Source: Neoarius graeffei | Lineage: Eukaryota > Chordata > Actinopteri > Siluriformes > Ariidae | Length of the DNA stretch: 64,000 bases | Direction: 5' to 3' | NCBI RefSeq assembly: GCF_027579695.1 | Contig: NC_083586.1 | Location: 6,072,001-6,136,000, forward strand | Shown: positions 1 through 9,794 of the stretch, in pieces | How the letters are laid out: each line of letters starts with the position of its first letter | Numbering within the stretch: position 1 is the stretch's first letter | Notes under the pieces: model-generated | The model's input: only the letters and a program-made list of their open reading frames with translations | What the model was told of the DNA's origin: nothing | The model's database searches: none | Translations under genes and position numbers: made by a program

Positions 1-430
1 TAGAATTTCTATCTATAAAAAATTTACTAACACAAATGATTAGCAAATAAAATAATACTCCCCCTAGACCGGCGTTTTCATGCGCCATTTCCATTGAGTA
101 GAACAGCCAGTGAACTGCAGCATGTTCTTCCACTGACATCACAGCATGGCCGTGAGCCACGGACCCAGTTTTCTTGCGCTGTGCAATTAAAAGTTGGATA
201 TTCGCGTAACAACAGCTTCTTTTCACATAATTATAACAGAAATCTAACATGTTTGCCATGTTGTATAGTTTATTTAAGAAATTGCATAGAGTCATGTTCA
301 TGTCATCAGCCCTTTAAAGTGGGAAAACAACAGTAACAGGAAAACATCACTTAACACTGTAACAATGACAAATAAGGGAAACCCAAACATTAACCAAAAC
401 CTCTCAGTAATGTAGATGGCATAGAAATTA
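1..430. other. No recognisable gene
   Basis: I see no coding pattern, tRNA or transposon end here. The short open frame near 94-336 has no family resemblance and looks like chance. Confidence 0.5.
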
Positions 431-519
431 CATTTACAGTGGGGTCAGGAAGCATTTAGTCAACCACTAATTGTGCAAGTTCTCCCACTTAAAAAGAAGA
501 GAGAGCCCTCCAAAGATGA

Positions 520-1265
520 GTTGTTGTTTTTTTTACCAAAAAGCTCTATTTTGGTTTCATCCAACCATATGACATTCTCCCAATCCTCTTTTGGGTTATC
601 TAAATGCTTTTTAGCAAACAACCCAAATCGTTGTCTTTGGAGGAGAAAGAATGCTGAGTTGCATCCAAGGAACACCATACCTACTGTGAAGCATGGGGGA
701 AGAAACATCATGCTTTGGGGCTGTTTTTCTGCAAAGGAACCAGGACGACTGATCCATGTAAAGTAAAGAATGAATGGGGACATGTATCAAGAGATTTTGA
801 GTAAAAACCTCCTTACATCAGCAAGGGCATTGAATATGAAATGTGGATGGGACTTTTAATATGACAGTGATCCAAAACACACCGCCCGGGCAATGCTGTA
901 GTGCAGGGGTGTCAAACCTGATCCATAAAGGGCCTTGTGGCTGCAGGTTTTCATTCCAGCCATGCAGCAGCACACCTGACTTGGCTCATTCAATCAACTG
1001 AACTGTCTTCACACAGTCAAATACTTGCAGCCACACCCACCCTTGATTAAAGGGTGGGTGTGTCAGTTGATTGAATAAGCCAAATCAGGGTGCTGCTGCA
1101 TGGCTGGAATGAAAACCTGCAGCCACATGGCCCTTTATGGATCAGGTTTGACACCCCTGCTGTAGTGGCTTCATAAGAAGCATTTGAAGGTCCTGGAGTG
1201 GCCTAGCCAGTCTTCAGATCTCAACACCATCGAAAATCTTTGGAGGAAGTTGAAGGTCCATATAT
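520..1265 (+). pseudogene. Tc1-type DD34E transposase fragment, rearranged
   Basis: Transposases of this family cut and paste the element, using two aspartates and a glutamate. On the minus strand at about 530-615 the sequence reads DNPKEDWENVIWLDETKIEL, which carries the first catalytic aspartate. From about 620 the reading changes to the plus strand: LWRRKNAELHPRNTIPTVKH, then [15 protein letters not shown]. Next comes the second-aspartate region ([11 protein letters not shown], 865-897), which is cut by the MITE. It resumes at 1168-1265 with [20 protein letters not shown], which holds the glutamate. In intact relatives WLDETKIELFG directly precedes the WRRKN stretch on the same strand, so 530-615 has been flipped. 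In-frame stops are also present. Confidence 0.75.
904..1159. mobile_element. Palindromic hAT-like MITE, copy 1
   Basis: This 256-bp foldback element begins CAGGGGTGTC and ends GACACCCCTG. It is flanked by a perfect 8-bp target duplication CTGTAGTG (896-903 and 1160-1167). Almost the whole length is self-complementary; the arms share the GGCTGCAGGTTTTCATTCCA motif. The centre is asymmetric. An 8-bp duplication and CAGGGGTGTC-type ends fit non-autonomous hAT elements. It has no coding capacity. It interrupts the Tc1 transposase relic, so it is the younger insertion. A second copy in the opposite orientation lies at 31987-32243. Confidence 0.88.
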
Positions 1266-1499
1266 CCTAACCCATATATAGCAAAGTATTAAGATAAACT
1301 TTTGTTTTTGACAAAATACTTATTGACCACCATAGTTTGCAAAAAAATTATTTAAAAATCAGACAATGTAATTTTCTGATTTTTTTCCCCTAGTTTGTCT
1401 TTCATGGTATACCTCTGATAAAAATTACAGGCCTCTCTGTTCTTTTTAAGTGGGAGAACTTGCACAATTAGTGGTTGACTAAATACTTCCTGACCCATA

Positions 1500-2028
1500 T
1501 ATAAAGGACAGGAGCGTATACAATCTGCATGTTAATTTGTATAGCTTAAGTACACTTTTAAAATACTTGAAAGCACATGTTTTGAGACAGTAGACCAAAG
1601 TCTGGCTAACCTTTGACCTGATGACGGTGTTGTTTGTGGGTTTAATGACCTGCATCTCCAGAACAAATCCATATCAGTTCCTGGCCTCCTTCTTCAGCGT
1701 GTCCCAGTAAATCCCACATCCTTTCCTTGATTTTAACATAACTTGTCTTTATTTCTTTCTCTCTCGAACTCTGATTCTTGTCCTCTGCTCCTTTGTCTTT
1801 TACTATGCTCAATGAATGGTTTGTTTACATTCGGTGCACTGGCCATGTGGCGGCCATATCCCAGAGTGCAACGCATGTGCCCAAGCCACATAAACGGGGA
1901 TGGGGTAGGCCCATAGACATGTATAAACCTTGTACAACACTGCCACCTTGTGTAGCCTACTGGTCACGCAAAATGTGCAAACAGGTCAAAAAAGATAATT
2001 TGGAAAAATGGCACAATCAAAGGTCTTG
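1500..2028. other. No recognisable gene
   Basis: Unassigned sequence between the Tc1 relic and the minisatellite. I saw no tRNA, transposase or reverse transcriptase signature. Confidence 0.4.
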
Positions 2029-3087
2029 TGTGGATGGAATGCATTTTGTGATGTACGAAAGGCAGTCTGTGATTGACGAAATTCATTTTGTGATCTACCA
2101 TACTGAATTCTGTGGACGAAATGCATTTTGTGATGAACGAAAAAAAAGTGACGAAAGAAATGCATTTCGTGATGGATGAAATGCATTCTGTGGGACGAAA
2201 TGCATTTCATGAAGGACGAAATGCATTTCATGAAGGACGAAATGCATTTCGTGGGACGAAATGCATTTCGTGATGGACGAAATGCATTTCATCCAACAAA
2301 ATGCATTTTGTGATGACGAAATGCATTCTGTGATGGACGAAATGCATTTCGTGGGACGAAATGCATTCCGTGATGGACGGAATGCATTTCGTGGGCCAAA
2401 ATGCATTTCATGATGGACAAAATGCATTTCGTCCGACTAAATGCATTTTGTGATGACGAAATGCATTACGTGATGGACGAAATGCATTTTGTAGGACGAA
2501 ATGCATTCCGTGATGGACGAAATGCATTCCGTGATGGACGAAATGCATTCCGTGATGGATGAAATGCATTTCGTGGGACGAAATGCATTCTGTGATGGAC
2601 GAAATGTATTCCATGGGACGAAATGCATTTCGTGATGGACGAAATGCATTCCGTGGGACGAAATACACTTCGTGATGGATGAAATGCATTCCATGGGAAG
2701 AAATGCATTTCATGATGGACGAAATGCATTTCGTGATGGACGAAATGCATTACGTGGGACGAAATGCATTTCGTGCGATGAAATGCATTTCATGATGGAC
2801 GAAATGCATTCTGTGATGGACGAAATGCATTTCGTGATGGACAAAATGCAATCCGTGGGACAAAATGCATTTCCTGATGGACAAAATGCATTTCGTGATG
2901 GACGAAATGCATTTTGTGGGACGAAATGCATTTCGTGATGACGAAATGCATTCTGTGATGGACGAAATGCATTTTGAGGGACGAAATGCAATTTGTGATG
3001 GACGAAATGCATTTCGTGGGACGAAATCCATTTTGTGATGACGAATTGCATTCTGTCATGGATGAAATGCATTTCGTCCACGAAATG
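2029..3087. repeat. Palindromic-unit minisatellite
   Basis: Roughly 45 head-to-tail units of 19-22 bp make up about 1 kb. The consensus is GATGGACGAAATGCATTTCGT, with a shorter GGGACGAAATGCATTTCGT variant. The core ACGAAATGCATTTCGT is a perfect 16-base palindrome centred on ATGCAT. Units at the left edge (2029-2130) are degenerate, while the central ones are nearly uniform, as expected if the array grows and is homogenised from the middle. Because the unit is palindromic and stop-poor, several long open frames appear on both strands (for example repeated DEMHFV or RNAFRPS). These are by-products of the repeat and not genes. Confidence 0.95.
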
Positions 3088-3626
3088 GGCCCTGTGACAC
3101 ATGGCACCCCATACTCGAGGCCAGGGCTGACAAGGCCAAGGCCTTTGAAAAAGTGGTGCAAGTGGACAGAGAACCTACAAAAACCATCAGAAAGGGTTCT
3201 ACACACCCCTGCACAGTGTTAGCCCACAAAGAATATGAATATGATTTATGAATATGATTTTTTTTTTCAGAAAATCAAAATTTTTTCCCCAGCGCATGCT
3301 ACCGATGCAAGTACCAATACTGAGAAGTCCAAGTGTCCAATTGGTCAAAGTGGCCAGAAAAAAGTGGTTTATGTTGACAGAAAACTCACAAAAAACATCA
3401 TCATTAAATAAATCCCAGCTCACATAAGTCGGGAAGTTCAGCATACTTGCTGACCAAGTATGTACAGTGTTAGCCCAAAAAGAATAAGATTTTTTTCTTT
3501 TACATTGTCATTTAATAAATCTAAGATCACTCAAGTCAGGAAGGTCAGCATACTTGCTGACCATACCAGGGAGAAGCTGAAGTGGCCCTGCATTACCTGC
3601 TGTGACCATCAGATGGCAATAAATCT

Positions 3627-4009
3627 CATCTCATCTCATCTCATTATCTCTAGCCGCTTTTATCCTGTTCTACAGGGTCGCAGGCAAGCTGGAGCCTATC
3701 CCAGCTGACTATGGGCAACAGGCAGGGTACACCCTGGACAAGTCGCCAGGTCATCACAAGGCTGACACATAGACACAGACAACCATTCACACTCACATTC
3801 ACACCTATGGTCAATTTAGAGTCACCAGTTAACCTAACCTGCATGTCTTTGGACTGTGGGGGAAACTGGAGCACCCGGAGGAAACCCACGCGGACATGGC
3901 GAGAACATGCAAACTCCACACAGAAAGACCCTCGTCAGCCGCAGGGCTCAAACCCAGACCTTCTTGCTGTGAGGTGACAGCGCTAACCACTACACCACCG
4001 TGCCGCCCC
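3627..4009 (-). mobile_element. tRNA-derived SINE (V-SINE/DANA-like), copy 1
   Basis: On the minus strand it starts GGGGCGGCACGGTGGTGTAG, a tRNA-like head with internal A and B boxes. It continues through a conserved core (CAAAGACATGCAGGTTAGGT) and ends in an ATGAGATGAGATG tail. A 12-bp target duplication GGCAATAAATCT flanks it (3615-3626 and 4010-4021). The second copy of the surrounding repeat (about 8201-8218) has this site uninterrupted, which confirms the exact boundaries. Confidence 0.93.
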
Positions 4010-4495
4010 GGCAATAAATCTAAGTTCACTTAAGTCGGATAGTTCAGCACCATTGCTGACCATTCCAGGGAAGAAGCTGAGGTGGCCCTGCATTACCTGG
4101 TCTGACCACCAGATGGCAATCGTGGGATATATTGGCCTCCAGTGAGGTTTTGCAGGCAGACTGGTGTACCAGAGAGCCCAAAACAAAGGAAGGGCCATTA
4201 AGTAGGACAAAGAGCTGTGGGGGGTTGGGTTGCAGTTCCATGGCCTGATTAGATAAAAAATGTTGAAAAATGGAAGTAAAAGTTAAATCTATCCCAAAGC
4301 CTCCAAACTTGTTATATGAATATTGGCCAGTATACTGGTGCTACTCAGTGGGTCCAAGGGTCCAGGGTTGGGTTGCTTTCAGCAAAGTTTTGGCCACTGC
4401 TGTGACTGTCTCTCTTGGCAGAGAACAGCAAACTTATGGTTAGTTCCCTGTAATCTAATGTCTTTTTATTTTTCTGTATTTCCTGGTAGTCCTCT

Positions 4496-4532
4496 CTCTC
4501 TCAATCCTCTCTCTCTCTCTCTCTCTCTCTTT
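4496..4532. repeat. CT microsatellite
   Basis: A CT-rich run interrupted by AATC. The equivalent run in the second block copy (8681-8715) is shorter. Confidence 0.85.
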
Positions 4533-4577
4533 GATGATGATTAAGTCCTGACTTTTTTTTACCATGGGCATCAGGCA

Positions 4578-4862
4578 GAAACATGACAAAGTCCCACAGT
4601 TCAGAAAAATGGCAAAGTCCCACAGTTCAGAAAAATGACAAATTCCCACAGTTCAGAAAAATGGCAATGTCCCACTGCTCAATTTTACCATGGGCATCAA
4701 GCCGAAAAATGACGAATTCCCACAGTTCAGAAAAATGGCAAAGTCCCACAGTTCAGAAAAATGGCAATGTCCCACTGCTCAGTTTTACCATGGGCATCAG
4801 GCGGGAAAATGACAAAATCCCACAGTTCAGAAAAATGGCAAAGTCCCACTGCTCAGTTTTAC
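4578..4862. repeat. 26-bp minisatellite, copy 1
   Basis: Tandem units of the form GAAAAATGGCAAAGTCCCAC plus AGTTCA are arranged in longer cassettes, each starting with TTTTACCATGGGCATCAGGC. Three cassettes are visible here against two in the second block copy at 8742-8945, so the array has changed length since the block was duplicated. Confidence 0.88.
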
Positions 4863-4938
4863 AATCACACAAACCTTCTTTACTGAGCTAGGACAATAAT
4901 TGTAGATCTGACTGTGGAAACAACAGTGGTGATGATAG

Positions 4939-5316
4939 TGATACGCAGTCACATGGTTCCTTAGCTGCAAAAAAAAAAAACACGAGTCAGCATTTCAACT
5001 TTAATAACTTCATTACCAGCATGAGCAGAGATCAATTTTCAGATCTTTTTTTTTTTTGAGAATATCTAGAAGCAATTACACTGTACAGCCACACGATGTA
5101 ATTAAAGTACCAACAAGCTTTTCCTGCCCTTGCACTTTGCCCTGACTGAGCAATTCTCTTCATACTCTCATCTCTGTGAAGGCCACTGGTAAACTGGTGA
5201 GGACAAGCCTACAACGTTTGAATAAATCCATTTGATTAAATCAGAATAGGAAATAAAGCCTCACGGTCCGGAATACAAAAAAATGAATACTGTTTTAATA
5301 GAACCTGGAGTTCGAC
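4939..5316. other. No recognisable gene
   Basis: AT-rich spacer with A and T homopolymer runs between two duplicated blocks. Nothing further could be assigned. Confidence 0.4.
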
Positions 5317-5666
5317 TGGAGTTTTGTGTACAGAGTATCACAGTCATCGTGAGCACAACTTCTCTGGAGTTTGCTTTCACATTTACCAAAATGCCCGAAA
5401 CAAACAAGATCCATTCATTTGTTTATATTCTTTTGAAACTGAGCTTTTCTTCAGCCTTAAAAGACTGAAGAGAAATCACTACTTATAATAGATTTTCTAA
5501 ATTATTTAATTGCATTGCATATTGCGGGTGCACATAATTTGGTAGGTTAAGCCAGCTTGTGCAAAACAAGTTTTGGCACACAACAATATAGATGCAGTAT
5601 ATGAAAAGCAAGCACTGTTAGAAATGTTGCTTGATGGCTCACTCAGCAGAAAAGCACTTCAGGGTA

Positions 5667-5740
5667 CCTTTTGATAGCTTGGTTGGAAGAGTGGAGGACT
5701 GTAGTTGCTTACGATGGCCATCCTTAGGTTGCTGGTTCGA
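5667..5740 (+). pseudogene. tRNA-Tyr pseudogene, 3' truncated
   Basis: It reads CCTTTTGATAGCTTGGTTGG, then GGAGGACTGTAG with a GTA anticodon and a putative 15-base intron, then CCTTAGGTTGCTGGTTCGA. The last 14 bases or so, including the 3' acceptor strand, are absent when compared with the copy at 61178-61265. Without that strand the acceptor stem cannot form, so it should be non-functional. Confidence 0.85.
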
Positions 5741-5840
5741 ACAAAGCATTTGCTCTGACAGAGAGTCTGATGTTATTTTAGTAATAATGACGGGGAGGTG
5801 GAGGTTAAAAAAACCCACACACACACCCCAGCCAAAACTT

Positions 5841-5912
5841 TTCCCTGACTGGGAATCTAACCCTGGCCATGGCGGTGAGAGTGCAGAATCCTAGCCACTA
5901 GACCACCAGGGA
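5841..5912 (-). pseudogene. tRNA-Glu(CTC)-like pseudogene
   Basis: On the minus strand it reads TCCCTGGTGGTCTAGTGGCT and ends CCCAGTCAGGGAA, with anticodon CTC in GCACTCTCACC. The T loop reads TTAGATT where TTCGATT is expected, which damages the B box needed for RNA polymerase III. The better copy is at 61359-61430. Confidence 0.75.
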
Positions 5913-6650
5913 GTGACCAGAGGCAAACGGGAATGGCCACAGGACCTCTGCGGTCCTCGAGTGGCTTGGGGCGGTACCTTTGTGAACCTGTCATCATGTC
6001 TGTGGCTGGGCACAGTTCCTCCAAGGCCCTCTGGTGGATGTCCCTCTGGTGCTTCTCATGGCTGAGTGCAGTACTTTTGGCTGGGCACAGTACCTTTGGG
6101 GCATCTGCAAAAATAAGGCAAATTTTAACTTACATCTTCACAAATTATTCTCTGGGATAGGATTCTGTCATTTTTACAAGTTTGACTGGCCTTGACACCT
6201 CGCCCAATGTTATTGCAGTTTTTCTGGCAGGTTGCTCTTTTTGATGCCAGCTTATTGTGCTAATACTACAAGGAGCAAACAAATGCGAATTTACTGATAT
6301 TCATTCACCAAGGCAGTTAACTCTTGGTAAGTTGCATAACAGTTTATTACTGACTGTATGTCCTCATCTAACCCTCAAATTTGACTTTTATTTACTCAAA
6401 TTCACTCTTGACTGTATGTCTGTAGTTAACACTCAAAGAACCCAACTGGAACATTGTCATCAGGTTTTCCAAAGTTTTCTTGTATTGCAGTAGTAAGGGG
6501 AACTTTAATACAATCAAAAGGGAACGTTCTCCAAAAGCTCTCCCGAGGTTCCCACTTTACAAAAGTTAGGAGAAAGTTAGGAGAAAGATCCATCAACCAA
6601 AACATGCAAACAAAAACTGCCGTTATACATGCATGTAGAAATAGTTAAGG

Positions 6651-7510
6651 TGGGTGGAGCACAGAAGCACGGCAGGCCAGAACTGAGCTTGCAAAAACCC
6701 TTTTATTTTTGCTTTTAAGCTTTACATTTATTCTCCCACACACGCATGCACGCACACACACAGACGCACACACAAGTGTTCAGGTTGGGGGAGAGCCCCC
6801 TTCCTCTGCTCTCCTTCCCCTCTTATAGGGCGCGGTCACTGGGGAAGACACACAAACACAGGTTAATTCCCATCAGGTGCAGTGATTCTGCCACTTACCT
6901 TCCCTGACTCTGCCCTCCATTCACAGACTGATGCTTGACCACGCCCCCACTGCCACATACCCCCACCGCCCGACTCAAGCCGGGGAGCCGTCCGTCCTGC
7001 AGCTGACTCCCCACCCCCTTGACGGGAGAGGAAATCTGCCATGACCATCTGCGCCCCCAGCCTGGAGACCACCTCGAACTTAAATGGCTGGAGTGCCAGA
7101 TACCAACGGGTGATCCGCTCCTTGGCATCCTTCATGTGTTGGACCCACTGCAGGGGTGCATGGTCTGGGCAGAGGGTGAAAGGGCACCCCAGCAGGTAGT
7201 AGCAGAGGGTGAGGACCACCCACTTTCTGGTGAGGCATTCCTCTTCTATGGTGCTGTACATGCCCTCGTGCACTGACAGCTTCCGGCTGATGTACAGCAC
7301 TGGACAGTCCTCCCCCTCCACCTCCTGGGACAGAACAGCCCCCAGCCCTCTGTCCGATGCATCCGTCTGCAAAACAAAGGGGAGAGAAAAGTCAGGGGAG
7401 TGTAACAGTGGCCCCCCACACAATGCAGCCTTTACCTTAGAGAAAGCCTGCTGGCATTGATCCGTCCACTGGACCAGATCTGGTGCACCCTTTTTAGTTA
7501 GATCAGTCAG
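6651..7510 (-). mobile_element. Ty3/Gypsy (Gmr1-type) fossil: RNase H end plus 3' LTR
   Basis: On the minus strand this is the end of a pol region with RNase H-like sequence (FVLQTDASDRGLGAVLSQEV, SRKLSVHEGMYSTIEEECL) followed by a 3' LTR at about 6651-6957. The LTR opens TGTGGCAGTGGGGGCGTGGT on that strand. It is the same family as the long element at 12619-17539, whose sequence it matches up to 7510. Only the last fifth or so of an element remains. It is an old, broken remnant. Confidence 0.88.
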
Positions 7511-7697
7511 TGTGCTGGTGTATGCTGACTCACCAAGCCCATGAGATTTTACACTTGCATATGTGCTTTTCATGTATAAAAACATCAGGGGTTGTTGGGC
7601 TTGGGTTCAACACACCCCTCTAGAGTCTTAAATTTCAGATTTTTTTTTTCAGAAATTTTTTTTCTCCCCGGCGCATGTGCTGTCAAGGATAGGGCTC

Positions 7698-9023
7698 TCG
7701 AGGCCAGGGCTGTCAAGGCCAAGGTCTTAGAAAAAGTGGTGCAAGTGGACAGAGAACCTACAAAAACTATCAGAAAGGGTTCTACACACCCCTGCACAGT
7801 GTTAGCCCAAAAAGAATATGAATATGATTTATGAATATGATTTTTTTTTCAGAAAATCAAAAATTTTTCCCCAGCACATGCTACCGATGCAAGTACCAAT
7901 ACTGAGAAGTCCAAGTGTCCAATTGGTCAAAGTGGCCAGAAAAAAAAGTGGTTAATGTTTACAGAAAACTCACAAAAAACATCATTGTAATTAAATAAAT
8001 CCCAGCTCACATAAGTCGGGAAGTTCAGCATACTTGCTGACCAAGTATGTACAGTGTTAGCCCAAATAAGAATAAGATTTTTTCTTTTGCATTTTCATTT
8101 AATAAATCTAAGATCACTCAAGTCGGGAAGGTCAGCATACTTGCTGACCATACCAGGGAGAAGCTGAAGTGGCCCTGCATTACCTGCTGTGACCATCAGA
8201 TGGCAATAAATCTAAGTTCACTTAAGTCAGGAAGTTCAGCACCATTGCTGACCATTCCAGGGAAGAAGCTGAGGTGGCCCTGCATTACCTGGTCTGACCA
8301 CCAGATGGCAATAGTGGGATATATTGGCCTCCAGTGAGGTTTTGCAGGCAGACTGGTGTACCAGAGAGCCCAAAACAAAGGAAGGGCCATTAAGCAGGAC
8401 AAAGAGCTGTGGGGGGTTGGGTTGCAGTTCCATGGCCTGATTAGATAAAAAATGTTGAAAAATGGAAGTAAAAGTTAAATCTATCCCAAAGCCTCCAAAC
8501 TTGTTATATGAATATTGGCCAGTATACAGGTGGTACTCAGTGGGTCCAAGGGTCCAGGGTTGGGTTGCTTTCAGCAAAGTTTTGGCCACCGCTGTGACTG
8601 TCTCTCTTGGCAGAGAACAGCAAACTTATGGTTAGTTCCCTGTAATCTGTCTTTTTATTTTTTCTGTATTTTCTGGTAGTCCTCTCTCTCTCAATCCTCT
8701 CTCTCTCTCTCTCTTTGATGATGATTAAGTCCTGACTTTTTTTTACCATGGGCATCAGGCAGAAACATGACAAAGTCCCACAGTTCAGAAAAATGACAAA
8801 TTCCCACAGTTCAGAAAAATGGCACAGTCCCACAGTTCAGAAAAATGGCAATGTCCCACTGCTCAGTTTTACCATGAGCATCAGGCAGAAAAATGACAAA
8901 ATCCCACAGTTCAGAAAAATGGCAAAGTCCCACTGCTCAGTTTTACAATCACACAAACCTTCTTTACTGAGCTAGGACAATAATTGTAGATCTGACTGTG
9001 GAAATAACAGTGGTGATGATATG
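7698..9023. repeat. Dispersed repeat block, copy 2
   Basis: Same order and orientation as 3115-4938, lacking the SINE and one minisatellite cassette. It is preceded at 7590-7697 by a degenerate extra unit of the same T-rich motif (CACACCCCTCTAGAGTCTTA, TTTTTCAG, CTCCCCGGCGCATG), so the block may itself be part of a longer tandem family. Unrecognised family. Confidence 0.85.
8742..8945. repeat. 26-bp minisatellite, copy 2
   Basis: The same unit and TTTTACCATGGGCATCAGGC cassette as 4578-4862, with fewer cassettes. Confidence 0.85.
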
Positions 9024-9254
9024 CTGCTTTTGCAGCAGATGGAGTGACAGCTGGGATAGCCAACCATGTAAGTTAGCGAGAAACAGGTACCTAATCAGAG
9101 AATGATATCTATGTTAGAGGGGTGATTATTAGCAGTGTCATACATTTAACCCTTTGTGTACCATATAATCGTTGCACAGGTTAGGACATCGGTTTTATTG
9201 ATCGTGATTACACAGTAGTGGCTGAATATTGGTAGGGACATGTCCCTAGCGTCC

Positions 9255-9794
9255 CTACCCAAAATTATGCCCTAGCATCCAGGAGACTTTGTGCTTTTCC
9301 TTGTTTGGGAAATAAGTATTTGTTATACATAAGTTCCTGGCGCAACATAGTTCCAAAAGTCTCTGTCCGTTTTCATTTATTTTGCCCACTCCAAAGTGGC
9401 CGATGCATGCTGGACAGACATCGTGCTCAGCGCCAACTCTGGCGTTGAAATCGCCAAGCAGGTAGATGTCCTCTGTTGGAGACATTTGACTAATAAGCTC
9501 ATCGAGCTCATTGTAGAACTTGTCCTTTGTCTCAGTAGGGGACTTAAGCGTGGGTGCATAGACAGACACAAGGTTTACTGGACCGTTTATGGAGTTTAGA
9601 CGAAGGCACAGTAGCCGTTTGGTACCACCAGAAGGTGCTTCTATCATGGTTAGGAGAGATGTTCTTACTGCAAACCCAACTCCTTGTTCACATCTGTCAT
9701 CCTGGCATTTCCCCTTCCAGAAGAAGGTGTATTGACTTTCTTGTAACGAGACATCATTTGCAAGTCTAGTCTCTTGGAGTGCAGCAATGTCCAC
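9255..9794 (-). pseudogene. LINE endonuclease domain fragment
   Basis: This 179-residue open frame covers most of an endonuclease/exonuclease/phosphatase-type domain that nicks target DNA for target-primed reverse transcription. Visible motifs are QETRL (metal-binding glutamate), the YAPT strand and GDFNARVG (catalytic Asp-Asn pair). The frame starts inside the domain; the upstream part lies in another frame. It stays open across 9536-9546 (GTAGGGGACTTAAG), where the copy at 47724-47733 has one G fewer and shifts frame. The reverse transcriptase half is absent. Confidence 0.75.

Larger units (their letters stand above)
437..1498 (+). mobile_element. Tc1/mariner-like transposon relic with internal inversion
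   Basis: The left end is CAGTGGGGTCAGGAAGCATT next to a TA (435-436). An inverted, diverged copy of the same end closes the element near 1445-1498 (GTGGTTGACTAAATACTTCC, then TGACCCATATA). Between them lie pieces of a DD34E transposase. The N-terminal helix-turn-helix part is missing, a short stretch is inverted, and a palindromic MITE sits at 904-1159. The two ends no longer match exactly at the tip, so the right boundary is uncertain by a few bases. The element cannot move itself. Confidence 0.8.
3115..4938. repeat. Dispersed repeat block, copy 1
   Basis: This block matches 7698-9023 in the same order and orientation, starting at TCGAGGCCAGGGCTG and ending near ATCTGACTGTGGAAA. Inside are T-rich tracts, about 2.5 tandem units of a ~100-bp repeat (GCTGACCATACCAGGGAGAA ... 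CAGATGGCAATAAATCT), a CT run and a 26-bp minisatellite. Most of the length difference from copy 2 is a SINE (3627-4009). I do not recognise the family; no coding region is evident. Confidence 0.85.
5317..6348. repeat. tRNA-Tyr/tRNA-Glu(CTC) block, copy 1 (decayed)
   Basis: This segment matches 60827-62164 in the same orientation, beginning CTGGAGTTTTGTGTA and ending GCATAACAGTTTA. It carries a degenerate tRNA-Tyr and a degenerate tRNA-Glu on opposite strands, then a GC-rich stretch with repeated GGCTGGGCACAGTACCTTT-like motifs. The related copy is better preserved and holds an extra SINE. Both copies look like non-tandem segmental duplication of a tRNA locus. Confidence 0.85.

Noticed and set aside
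460-783. 107-residue minus-strand frame as a separate gene
   Set aside because: It is the inverted Tc1 transposase piece plus antisense sequence.
2029-3087. Possible CRISPR-like array
   Set aside because: Units are contiguous with no unique spacers, and the DNA is from a vertebrate.
2029-3103. Several overlapping open frames of 80-140 residues on both strands
   Set aside because: They are repetitive translations of a stop-poor palindromic minisatellite and have no start or domain evidence.
4578-4862. 102-residue open frame with repeated KWQSPTVQKN
   Set aside because: Product of the 26-bp minisatellite.
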